This document shows, one piece after another, positions 1-10,338 of a stretch of DNA of 64,000 nucleotides. Below the pieces are notes generated by a model. It saw nothing but the letters and a program-made list of their open reading frames with translations, did no database searches and was not told the origin of the DNA. Position 1 is the first letter of the stretch. Each line of letters starts with the position of its first letter. Origin of the DNA: Rotaria socialis (Eukaryota > Rotifera > Eurotatoria > Philodinida > Philodinidae); assembly GCA_905331475.1 (NCBI GenBank), contig CAJNYU010001720.1, forward strand, positions 2,400-66,399. The letters run 5' to 3'. Made by a program: the position numbers and the translations under genes.

Positions 1-1162
1 TTTTTTTGCAGCGTCTTGTTTTTTTCTTTTTTGGAATTTGTTTAATATTGGCATCATCTGTTTCGCCTACATTTTCTTTCACTTAATGAACTGCTGGCTG
101 AAAATCTATGAGAATTATTAGTAAATTTTTTGTTACCAGCACCTACCCTCTATAAAACAGAGAAGTTTATAGTTTTACTACTCATTCCCACTATAAAACA
201 TACACCAAAATTCATTTCCAACATTCAGTATTTTTTCGTTCCGAACATCTGGACGGTTTTCATTCCGAACATCCGGAAAATCGATTTTATTTTTTATATC
301 CGATTTCGAACATCCGGTCAAATAACCTGATGTCCGGAAGAGTGAGGACGAAAAGGGACGCACCCGCGTAAAATACTCTAGTAGATCGAAAAATAAAATT
401 AGTATGGTGCAAATTCTTTAAGACTGATTCGAATAATTCAAGAGAGAGGCTCATAATAATACGCTTTCTTGCTATGCTGAGCATTAACCAAATCATTTAT
501 ACTTGCAAAAAGATATATATGCAATTTCAATAAATGTTCTACCGAACTTCTATCATATTATATAGTATGAAATAGATGAGCCGAATAAACATTAAATGGT
601 GATGTTTAAAAGATGAATATACTAAATTTTTCTCATCAATTTTTCCCCATTTTTTTCTACAAATGCTGAACGATTATACAAATATTATTACTTCATTGAA
701 ATCTAAGAACATGCGTAAAGATCATGAAAAAAAAATGAAACTGTTCTGATTTTTTGACAACTAAAAATACTCTCATGATATCCAAATTGTTGCTTGTTAT
801 AAAACTATTAGTTATTTACTTTTTTCCATCTTTATCTAGAATTTAAAACAACAAGGGTTTTGCATTTTCAGATTTTGAAGATTGTCAGAAATCCTCATAT
901 TGTCTTTTCCTGATATGCAATAAAATAATTTTGGTTCAGCGTTGTAAGATGTGATACATATCGATTGGAAAAAGTTTATTCTTGAGTTTAAGCTATAGCT
1001 ATCGACGAAATGTTAGTTGAAAATTTATGATTTCTATTCGTTCGATAGAATTCTTTCATAAGGATAAAAAGATATACTACAAGTTCCATAGAGTTTCATT
1101 CATAGACTATCATTCCCAGTTTCTTTGTGTTTCCCTTGGCATGAACTCAAATCTAGTCGTAA
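1..1162. other. No supported gene
   Basis: AT-rich sequence with no ORF that resembles a known protein. The only structure seen is a short CGAACATCYGG repeat cluster at about 236-340. The lower end lies where the rest of the amino-acid permease gene should be, but no matching exon is visible here. Confidence 0.5.
236..340. repeat. Short CGAACATCYGG repeat cluster
   Basis: Three direct copies of a motif close to CGAACATCYGG lie within 75 bases, followed by an inverted copy (GATGTCCGGA). Similar CCGGA-rich patches occur near 14.1-14.4 kb. No function is known. It may be the remnant of a dispersed repeat. Confidence 0.4.
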
Positions 1163-1223
1163 TTATAGGATGAGATTTGAATAAGATTCCGTCATTAGTG
1201 ATGTTCTCTCATCAATTACATAC

Positions 1224-1534
1224 CAATGATAGACAGATCCGGCGCTTGGATAGACCGAACATATTTCGGCGAATGACAAACCAACAAGAATTGTGAAGAT
1301 AGAACTAAGAAACCAGCTCCAAATGGCAATTGCTGATCCACCTGTCTTCAACGAGAGAGAAAAACCAATTGTAATCGATGCTAGTACATTTACAGCAGTA
1401 AAACAAAACGTAAATGACATGAACGGTGCAAAACCACGGTAGAGCTCTTGCTTATAACCCATTTCACGAAGAAGCCGTACAGCAGAATCTTCTTCTTCTT
1501 CTTCTTCATTTGCCTTCTCGATTTCCTTGGCCAT
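1224..1534 (-). pseudogene. Amino-acid permease (APC superfamily), 5' exon fragment
   Basis: The first 103 codons of an amino-acid/polyamine/choline permease. A short acidic N-terminus with a Glu run leads into LREMGYKQELYRGF, then two hydrophobic segments and SFAEICSVYPSAGSVYHW. That conserved segment lies around TM2-TM3 of the BAT1/GABA-permease type, which is common in fungi, plants and bacteria. The exon stops at a good splice donor (GTATGT) in phase 2, splitting the Trp codon. No continuation with the remaining ten or so membrane helices is seen downstream on this strand (positions 1-1223). The next exon may lie beyond the window edge after a long intron, or the gene is truncated. Since other introns here are short, truncation is favoured. 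The family call is solid; intactness is not. Confidence 0.6.
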
Positions 1535-3126
1535 GTCTACGATAAATAATCAACTGAAAACAAAAAGAATGTATCTCTATATCTGAAATTTAGCGTTTTA
1601 CATAGTTTCATTATTTTTTCAAAATCATTTTCATGTGAAAAAGTAATGAACAATGAAAAATGTCATAAATGACTATAGTCTTGAAAGTGGGAACCTCTCA
1701 TTGGTATGAGTATCTATAGTTATCGTGAACCTATTGCTGTCATAGAGAATGTTCATACAAAAGCAATTGTATCTCTGCATAGGACTTGTGTGGAATTGCT
1801 GTGATTCTATTCAATTTTCTTGAGTCACCTATTATGCATTTATACTTACAATCATCGCATTTTTCTCACTTGATTATCTTGATATCTTGAATTAATTAAG
1901 CTAACCTATTAGTTAAAATTACAGAAAACTGATTCTGTTACACTGTGTGCAATGAAATACAAAGCATTGAAAGTATCACGAATTTTCATAGTGTATAAAA
2001 TAATGTTTAGCCCACATTGTCGATTTTTTATCATAGTCGACGATTCATTACGATTTATGAAACGAACAAAAATCGGGTCGAAATATTTCCACATTTGTGT
2101 ATTAAATTGAAATGTTTCTCTTTAGAAGAGATCGATAACTATCCCAAAAAGTTAACTTTAGTATCTGGTATAACTTTTTATCAGATGATGCTACACTTGC
2201 CTCACATGGCTGAATTTTTGATCTAATGAAAAAATCAAACGGACGGACGAGCATTGCCGATTGATAAGCTAGATATTTCAGAACGAATTCTACGTCATAG
2301 AAAAACCTCACACACTCGAAGAAGCCACTCTAATTCAGATGGTACAATTTCTCTAATATAAAAAATACTAAATATTCCTTACTTATGAATTAATATAAAG
2401 ATATTTTTTATTTACCGTTTTGTTCTTGGCTAGATTTGAAATGTATAACTCGTAAAAGTTGTTCGCTATTTTCAAAAGCCAACACAGAAAAAAATCGCTT
2501 TTTTAGAAGCCAATCAACGAGATAATTAAAAATACGACAAGAAATATATGACTAGGAAAAATATGAAGCCATTGGTTGATTATAAAAAGGTTAGTCATGT
2601 TCGATTTACCCTTCTTGTATGAATATCAGAGTGAATAGCAAGCCACAGTTTCCAGCTGCGATTGTGCTGCTTAAGTTTGCACGGAGGACGTTAAATTTTA
2701 GCAATCACTCTTGTTGTACAAAATAGGACAGGACAGAACGAGTAAAATAATACATAAACGTGAGAAAAAAAAATAAAAGAATATGCAGTTGCCTCATTCG
2801 AAAAAGCAAAACACAAGGACTGATATGCACGATTGCGCAGCCTATCACATCATAATGTGCTTTCGATACATACGCATATTCGGCAACTAAAAGAAAAATT
2901 ATCTACTATCAAATTTTCAACGGTATAGTCAACTTTCAAAATTTCACGCAATGAAATCATGTACATCGAGATTAATAGTTAAAAATTTAGATAATTTTGA
3001 ATGTCGAACTCAAAAATCGTTAGAATACACACAACTACCATTGAATATATGAGATCTATGTGTGCGGAATCATTTTATTTAGCCCTTTTCGGCTATTATA
3101 TTAGCGTCACAGTTTCACAATTTTCT
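1535..3126. other. Intergenic, nothing recognised
   Basis: AT-rich sequence with only short ORFs and no recognisable protein, RNA or repeat structure. Confidence 0.5.
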
Positions 3127-4288
3127 CTACCAATCAATATCAAATTTGACTGGAAGGTGATCACTGATGCGAAGTGCGTCGTCCAACGTCATGCCAAATC
3201 TTGTGCCGAAATCTACTGTCGTATTGCTTCGTGCAATGATCGCATTCACAAAATTGTTTCCATTGATGAGAATACGATCGTATGTACATGTCTGTCGAGT
3301 ATTTGTTTTCACTTGATTATTGATCATCCATTTAAAATCCGCAAAGAAAATGCTGCTACAAAGGAAACATAGTTTGACAGGATTGACTACTCAGATAAAT
3401 ATGCAAATGAACTTACCGAAGTTGGTCTTGTCGTGCCAGAGAGATGTATGTGCAATCCGCATTGAAATCACCAACAATCAAAATCGGATGTTGTGTATGT
3501 AAACTAGGTTTATTCTGACTTGTAGGATTTTCAACATTTTGTATAATGGCCTCGGCATAAGATGTTGCTGTTTGAGAGAAATATTCTGGATGTCGAATAA
3601 TAAAATCTTCAATGACATGGCGCATATTCACTGACTCTTGATAGGCATCATCCGGTCGCAGGTGTACATTCATCGTGTATTCAGTTATGCTAAGACTTAG
3701 GAATCATTTAATATATATATATATATATATTCTGAAGATGGAGAATCACAACATTTCTGAATCGTCACTCATAATGGTGAACATTTTGACGCCTGACTTG
3801 CCCGGTTGTTTGACTTTATACGTAGCCATAGAGCTAGAAATAGACATAGAAGATTTGGTTGACAAAATAGTCTGATGCATTTGAAAATTTTACGGTGCTC
3901 GTTCAAAATAATCGTATTTACTGTCATCGTAGACTGATGCACTGAGCAACTGTAAGCCAGAAGTTGCCTCTCGATTGAAAAAAATGTATTGTTCTTTCGA
4001 TGTTGAATCACCGACACGCTCGCTCAAAGTCATAGTATAGGGGCCCAAATTTGACACTCTATTGAGTGCTTCATGTAGAACAATGGGTGCTTTTAAGGAT
4101 ACATCGGTTATTTCTTGAATAGCAGCCAAGTCAAAATCATTGATTATTTGAGCAATAAGATTGGTCAACGTAGCATTGGATGACTTTTTGGGACCATATT
4201 GATGCAAATTAAACGAACCGATTCGAATAGCCGATGCAAAAGAGCCGAGTATAACTACAAGAAGTAACTTGCATGAAATGTTAATCAT
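3127..4288 (-). CDS. Secreted DNase I-like endonuclease
   Basis: A predicted extracellular nuclease of about 325 residues in four exons: 4288-3894, 3833-3750, 3689-3417 and 3352-3127. The phases add up to an uninterrupted frame, although exon 2 and its borders are the least certain. Residues 1-20 are a hydrophobic signal peptide ending SFASA. The DNase I fold follows: IGSFNLHQYG (metal-binding Asn), AIQEITD (Glu59), MNVHLRPDD (catalytic His near 169), VGDFNADCTY (Asp and Asn pair), CTYDRI, and SDHLPVKFD (Asp-His pair) near the C-terminus. All catalytic positions of the DNase I/DNase gamma family are present, so it should be active and cut DNA with divalent metals. A weak ORF on the opposite strand (3001-3372) is a shadow. 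Likely roles are digestion or defence against external DNA; that is inference. Confidence 0.85.
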
Positions 4289-6776
4289 ATTTTCTTGTTG
4301 TTTCGAAAATTCTTTATGGTTATTGCGACTGCATGATTTTATAACAAGTGTCGACTATCAAATTTTAGATATATCCACGTCAAAAATTTATGAGTTAGTC
4401 GAGTGCCGGCAATATAATTTATTGACTTCGTTAACTGAAAGACAATAATATGTGAAAAATGACGAAATCTATTCTCATGTATAGCCTATCGCAACGGTAA
4501 TAATACTTATTACTATCACTATCAAATATTGATTTATGCACTTTTCAGATTAAAATAAATATTTTCATTGGACGAAGCAACATTATTTTTTAGCGTAGTA
4601 GCTGGGAGAGAAAAAATGAACCTTTTGAAGATTGATAGATATTTGTAGAAAATGCAGATAGATTGTAGCACGAGAGCAAGGCAGCAATATTTTGCCGAGG
4701 GTCTGGTTGGAAATAGAACTATGTAAGACCAATTGTTACTTTCACATCCGCATCGCCACTCTCATTCCACGATGTATACATTAAATAGAAGCTGTCCGCA
4801 TAGAATGAGCAAGCTGCAAATAACCGATAGTGCCTTAAATCGTCCATGTGGGGATCATCCACAAAATACAATACGTAAGCTGAACTGAGCTTTTTAACCA
4901 AACACTATTCTACGTCAATATGTCACAATACAGCATGAAACTACCGATAATTTTCAATGTTCTTAACAAAGAAATGGGAAGCAATGCGAGATTGAAACGA
5001 AAGTTAAACTCAACAATACAAGCACAACAAAGTGGACTAGTGTGAGGAAAATGGAATTGTTGGTCATTCTTCAATACAAGGCTCAGTCCTTTTTTTTCTT
5101 CTTTTAATCATGTTTCTCTTTGAGATTCGTTTAGTCGCTTTCCAATGCATAAAAAGAAAACAAGAAATTCCCTTCTCAAAAATTTTATATCTGTTTCGAT
5201 ATTTACATTTTTTGAAACAAATCATTCATGAAATTTCTTCAGTGGATAGTCTAGATGTACGTACAAGTTCGCTCTCAAATCAGATTTTGAAGGAGCTTAG
5301 GCTGCATAAACATTAAACTAATACCTCTTGATTTTTGAAATGCTAAAGATATAGTTTTACTACATTTGAATCCAGTTACTTCTAAATATTAACTTCTTGG
5401 TTCGATTTTCAATAAGATATAAAAAAAAGGAGTCATAATCTCTATTTTATTCTAATGTCGATTTGTTCGATACTCAAACATTCTCAACAAATAAAACAAG
5501 GTTAACACACCATACACGAATAAATATATGACATTGTTACACAAAATGTTTCTTGTGCAGTCAAACTTTGATAATAATTCAGATTTCAAGAAAAAATATA
5601 TAGCTACTCTCAAGCCATCTTTGCGTAATAACTTGATTATTTTTATGCCAATTAGAATTCGTCACTAGCCAATACTATGACTTGCATTTTATTTTCTTCC
5701 GTTTCATAAAAATTAGTTGAATTCAAAAGACTGTTGAAATAACTCGGTTGATTACCGAAAATCGAATTCATCAAATAAAATATATTAATATCAGTTAACT
5801 GTGAATAAGTAGGAAAGAAACATAATAGAGTGCATAATTGCCAAAAGCTACTACTTCAGAAAATGTTAATTATCTAAATAAATTTTGTATTGTATGAAAT
5901 AATATTAATATTCTAACGTAGATTATGAACAAACCAAGAACGCTTCTTAGCAAAATTGATAAATTTCAACGCGTACTTCTTTAAAATCTTTTCTTCTCAA
6001 TTTTACTGCAAATTAATCGTGATTGATCATTCAAATTCTTTTGGATTTGTGTTCAGTCGTCGATAGGTGCACGTTTTCAATGTTTTGCTGCTGTTGGTTA
6101 CTTTTTTATGGTTGACTTTTAGTTCTTATAAATAATAATTTTTGCTCCTATATTATTTAATTTCTATCACGTAACGTCTATTGCTCTAACGATTTATTAT
6201 TCTTGCAGAACAAATCAATAGTAATAATACAAATATTAAACTTCAGACTCATAAAATCAATCTTTATTAAACAGAACACTTTTTTTATTCGATCTTTTTG
6301 ATTTCGACATTTCTACAACACGCCTGGATATTTGTACGAATAAATACTTCCAATAAAATGCCTTCTCATTGCATAGGTATATTAATGTTAAATAAAAAGT
6401 ATTCAATAATGCATATTGATAATAAAAAAAAATCTTCTATATCGTTATAAGAAAAAATATGTAAACTTGGTTGAGTGCTACACTAAATTGTGTCCAATTG
6501 GAATATACATCATTAGTTCGCTAGTTTTTATTTTCTTCCATTGAAAAGAAAGAAATTGTCTCACCCCATGCGTCTAAAATGGAAGCCACCCCATTAAAAG
6601 TAAGAGCTTTTTTTTGTAAGAAAAAAAAAGAAAGGAAGAAAAAATAGTAAATGTGATTCAGTGACTCGTGCTTGGCTGTAAAGCTAATATTACGACAATT
6701 ATTCGGTGTCTTATTACTCGCTTGAAGAAAAATTCAGCATATTTGAAAGCGAAAAACAAACGATAACAATTTCTAA
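4289..6776. other. Intergenic, nothing recognised
   Basis: About 2.5 kb of AT-rich sequence. A 60-codon ORF on the minus strand (4719-4901) has no recognisable motif and is not called. The last part precedes the fusion oxidoreductase and should hold its promoter, but no defined element is seen. Confidence 0.45.
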
Positions 6777-9050
6777 ATGCAAGTATTGATTGCTTATCCA
6801 TTTAAAAGTGAAATTCCTCATCAAAATCGATTAATTTATTTACCAGAATTAGTTCAAGATGAATCCAGCCTTCGTGTTGCTATTCGTCAACATCATCCTC
6901 ATATTATTATTGTTGGAAATAATGCTGTCGGGAGTGAAACACTTGAACTATGGCGTTCAGTTATGAGTAATAACATTCAGTTAACATTAATTCGAAGAGG
7001 TTCATCACTTTCTCGTATTAATCTTGATTTAGCCAAACAATTACATATTAATGTATTAAATACATTGAGTGTGAATTCTCGATTTGTTGCAGAATATATG
7101 ATTGAACATCTTCATTTACCAAGTAATGGAACTTGTTCCAACATTGCAATTATTGGATCGGGAGCTATTGGAAGTCGAATTGCTTATCGTTTATTTAGAG
7201 CTAAACATAAAGTTAATGTTTATAGTCCATCATTAACCAATCCCGATGAAACTTGCCGGAATAAAACTCGACGAAAAAAAGGTATCTGCTCGTCTGGCAT
7301 AGAAGTTTCTATGACACCCGAACAGGCTGTTGTCAATGCTACACATGTTATACTTGCTATCGATGCTGATAGAGTTACAAGTGTTAATGAACAATTATCG
7401 AAAGAAGTTTTTCAAATCATACCAAATGGTGCCAGACTTGTATCTGTTACTGAATTTCGTGTATTTGCTGACGGAGCTCTTGATATTATTATCGAACGTG
7501 TTCGACAAGGGCAAATTAGTGCTCGTTTAGATTCGCATGCATTCGATATAAATACGATTAAAGATCCTCCAACAGAATTAGAAGCTGTATCAGCTGCAAT
7601 GACAGTACCTGGCTGTGGTGAAGCTATGGACCAAGCAGCTCTTATTGTTCTTGCTAATGTTGTACTCGAACAATCTTTGAAATCGCCATTAGCATTTTCT
7701 CTCGATTCATCGAAACAAAATGAAGAAATCACTGTTATTGGAGCAGGTATCCTGGGCATAGTAACTGCCTTTTTTCTTAGTGAAAATGGTTATAAAATAA
7801 CTATTATTGATGAGCACGATCGTCCTAATCTAGTAAATAAACTACGTCAACATGAAATTGCGTGCCGCGGTACTACACTTGACGGATGCGATGCACGGCA
7901 GGCATCTATAACAGAAACAATGCCACATGCGTTATTTTATAGAATAGATAGTTTAAGAAAATTTCCGTTAGATAATGGAGGATGGAAAATAATACCCGAT
8001 CAATATACTGACCAAGAAAGTGCTTGGGTTGATAGATTTAGCGAGCTTGCTGGTTATCCAGAATTAGTTGTCAATCTAGTGAATCAGTTTGTATCAAATT
8101 TAAACAGACGTGGGATTGAATTATGGGAAGATATATTCCAGAGTTATCCACAATTAGTTCAAGATACTATTAAGAATAGTCGAATTATTCGAGTATGTTC
8201 ATCATCAACTTCATTAAATGTTGTTTCATCATTTCAAAAAAAGTATCATAAAAATGAAGATAATCTCGAAATTTTATCACGTGCGCAAATTCTTGAACAA
8301 ATACCTGGTATTGAACTTAAAGATGGAGACGCTGGAGGAATTCAAGTACCTGGTTTTACTGTTAATCATCTAAAACTTTGTCAAAATATGATTGGATATT
8401 TAGAAAAAAATCCGAATGTTAATTTTAAATGGTCAACTAAAGTTAATTCAATTAATAATATATCTTCGTCAAAAATAATCTTTGCTTCAAGTCTCAATCG
8501 ATTGGACTCTTCACTATTAGACAATATATCATTAGCTATTCAAGGTGTTCTCGGGTGTTGGATAAAACTTCCGAATGTTCATTCAATAAAACATGGATTT
8601 AAAATAGCAGAAAAAGAACCAATATCTGTTATTAATGTGACACCAAGTTATGATGAACAATATTTATATGTAACAGGTGCTTTTGGTTTTTGTGGCCAAC
8701 GTGGAATAGTTCAATCTTCTTATCTTTCACAATTAGTTGAATTATTTAATTCGACCATACGTTGTTATTTACCTGATGAAATGGAAGCAAGTGAATCGGA
8801 AATCGTTCCAATACAATATTGTATTCGTCCAATGACTCCAGATGGAATGCCAATTATTGCTCAATTAGCTGTTCAAAATAAAAAACATCAAGTGTATTTT
8901 GTTGGTGGAACGAATTCTGGAGGACTTGTTCAATCACCAATTTTAGCAACAGTTCTCTTAGACTTAATTCAAGGTTCATCCAGTAATACAAATCTTTGTC
9001 ACGTTTGCAGATCATTACGTCTTGATAGAAATACTTTATTATTTAATTAA
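6777..9050 (+). CDS. Fusion oxidoreductase: NAD-binding 2-hydroxyacid-DH-like domain + DadA-like FAD domain
   Basis: A 757-residue, intronless ORF with two joined modules. Residues 1 to about 300 resemble D-isomer-specific 2-hydroxyacid dehydrogenases, with the Rossmann motif GSGAIG at 127-132. The usual catalytic Arg (N-x-x-R-G) is replaced by VTEF, and the usual PH-x-A His region reads VPGCGEA. This half may therefore bind NAD without classical catalysis. Residues about 316-757 are a D-amino-acid dehydrogenase/DAO-type flavoprotein. It has the FAD motif GAGILG at 322-327, an acidic Asp at 345, and the C-terminal signature RPMTPDG (684-690) plus VGGTNSGG (709-716). Such domain pairs are a bacterial type, and the lack of introns beside intron-rich neighbours suggests horizontal transfer. 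Codon use is AT-rich like the host, and AATAAA lies at 9144, 94 bases after the stop, so it looks domesticated. The substrate is unknown; a D-amino or imino acid is likely. Confidence 0.85.
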   Translation: MQVLIAYPFKSEIPHQNRLIYLPELVQDESSLRVAIRQHHPHIIIVGNNAVGSETLELWRSVMSNNIQLTLIRRGSSLSRINLDLAKQLHINVLNTLSVNSRFVAEYMIEHLHLPSNGTCSNIAIIGSGAIGSRIAYRLFRAKHKVNVYSPSLTNPDETCRNKTRRKKGICSSGIEVSMTPEQAVVNATHVILAIDADRVTSVNEQLSKEVFQIIPNGARLVSVTEFRVFADGALDIIIERVRQGQISARLDSHAFDINTIKDPPTELEAVSAAMTVPGCGEAMDQAALIVLANVVLEQSLKSPLAFSLDSSKQNEEITVIGAGILGIVTAFFLSENGYKITIIDEHDRPNLVNKLRQHEIACRGTTLDGCDARQASITETMPHALFYRIDSLRKFPLDNGGWKIIPDQYTDQESAWVDRFSELAGYPELVVNLVNQFVSNLNRRGIELWEDIFQSYPQLVQDTIKNSRIIRVCSSSTSLNVVSSFQKKYHKNEDNLEILSRAQILEQIPGIELKDGDAGGIQVPGFTVNHLKLCQNMIGYLEKNPNVNFKWSTKVNSINNISSSKIIFASSLNRLDSSLLDNISLAIQGVLGCWIKLPNVHSIKHGFKIAEKEPISVINVTPSYDEQYLYVTGAFGFCGQRGIVQSSYLSQLVELFNSTIRCYLPDEMEASESEIVPIQYCIRPMTPDGMPIIAQLAVQNKKHQVYFVGGTNSGGLVQSPILATVLLDLIQGSSSNTNLCHVCRSLRLDRNTLLFN

Positions 9051-9143
9051 AATTTATCATACCCATCTGATCAAATTCAAGTTAAATTTATTTTTAATTA
9101 GTTACTTTTTTCTAATTAATCAAAATGAAAATATTTTATTTCT

Positions 9144-9149
9144 AATAAA
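9144..9149 (+). promoter_or_regulatory. Polyadenylation signal AATAAA
   Basis: A canonical AATAAA 94 bases after the stop codon of the fusion oxidoreductase, in an AT-rich 3' region. It is consistent with normal eukaryotic 3'-end formation for this foreign-type gene. Confidence 0.45.
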
Positions 9150-9625
9150 TATTCTCTATATAAATTATTAGCATGCATAAAAGTATCATAAGTTAAAATT
9201 CTGGACGACTATCTATGTAGATATAGTACGTGTAAAAGTTCTAGATATAATTGTTTTTGAATGAGTTTTTAGCTCCTCAGGGCTATAAAACTATTTTTGT
9301 AGGATAAAGAATTTGATGCTAACCTGTTTATTAACGAAAAATGATCTTTTCAATAAAATTCAATTTATCATATTTAATAGTTGAATAACATGCACTGTAA
9401 TACATATCCTATGGTACATCTTTCTGTTTACGAAAACCTAAAACAACGGAGAACAAGTGCATTAACAGATTCGAAAACATGACTATATCACTTTTTTTTA
9501 TAGAGCTGAATACTCGAATGTTGTTTTATTCATTTTACAATTCAGAAATCACAAATAGTTCATAATTCAAAGAGTTTTCAAGTTTGTTGTGATCATACAG
9601 TAATTAAGACTTTGCGTTTTTGAAT

Positions 9626-9925
9626 CATGAGATGCCTAGTTCGAATTCGAGTATAAATGGGCACCCAACTGTATGGTATCAATTCGAAAATAAGCGATAG
9701 AAATAGATTCAGTTTTAGTTTTATATTTAGTTTTAGATGGAGTGGGTGTGGGTTGAGGAGGACTAAGAGGTAACTGTGGATGACTGTGCGAGTGATGGGT
9801 GCCCGGAAAGGGTGCGGGGTGGGGGTACCGGAATGCTTTAAATGTAGTTGTGAGTGATGGATACCATGAAGGAGTGTTCAAGTGTGGGTGAACGAGTAGC
9901 TGCCTAATTCGAGTTCGAATATAAA
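9626..9925 (+). repeat. GT-rich ~300-base repeat, copy 1
   Basis: Starts ATCATGAGATGCCTAGTTCG and ends with CTGCCTAATTCGAGTTCG; both ends carry a TTCGARTTCGA-RTATAAA motif. The interior is G/T-rich with TGTGGG-like stretches (GGGTGTGGGTTGAGG). It is homologous over nearly its full length, in inverted orientation, to 14576-14950. The Pro/His-rich ORF on the minus strand here is a by-product of the GT-rich DNA. Confidence 0.75.
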
Positions 9926-10020
9926 CGAAATTTTCCAAAATTTTCATCAGCTCCGATCCATTCAAAGAAAAAGCTGAACTTTCTGCTATACTTTCCTATT
10001 AGAATAGGAAAATAGGAAAA

Positions 10021-10083
10021 TTTGCTTTGAGGGTGAGGATGTGAGTGTGTGTCTTGCTTATATACCCCCACACCCACCCTCAA
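10021..10083. repeat. GT/AC-rich imperfect hairpin
   Basis: GAGGGTGAGGATGTG on the left pairs imperfectly with CACACCCACCCTC on the right, around an AT-rich loop. It belongs to the TGTGGG-like family seen again at 14.7, 56.6, 57.3 and 62.6 kb. The right arm is followed by CAAG, as at 56.65 and 57.3 kb. Confidence 0.5.
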
Positions 10084-10328
10084 GTTGAATCTGAACAATG
10101 AATAGTTAGTTAATAAAAAATAATCTGGTGAATTCTGAAATATGTTTTTGAAAAAATGAAAAATAACATGGCAGTCGATATAGATTGGATTATTTTATTT
10201 CGAATGAGCTTTTTTCATTTACATTAATCTTTTCTTTTTACTTTTTCAAATCTATAATGAAATAGTTTATGTTGTACAAACCTATTTCAATAATCTTGGT
10301 TTATTAAGTAAAAATATTTAAACATCCT

Positions 10329-10338
10329 NNNNNNNNNN
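10329..10338. other. Assembly gap (10 N)
   Basis: Ten consecutive N. The true length and content are unknown. Single N also occur at 12701 and 53366. Confidence 0.99.

Noticed and set aside
3001..3372. 123-codon plus-strand ORF
   Set aside because: It lies antisense over exon 4 and the last intron of the DNase I-like gene, which has clear catalytic motifs; a shadow.
6777..9050. Bacterial contamination of the assembly
   Set aside because: Flanks and codon composition match the rest of the window and a polyadenylation signal follows. Not excluded, but less likely than integration.
9636..10098. Pro/His/Ser-rich ORFs on the minus strand
   Set aside because: They come from the GT-rich repeat, which stays open by composition; no protein features.
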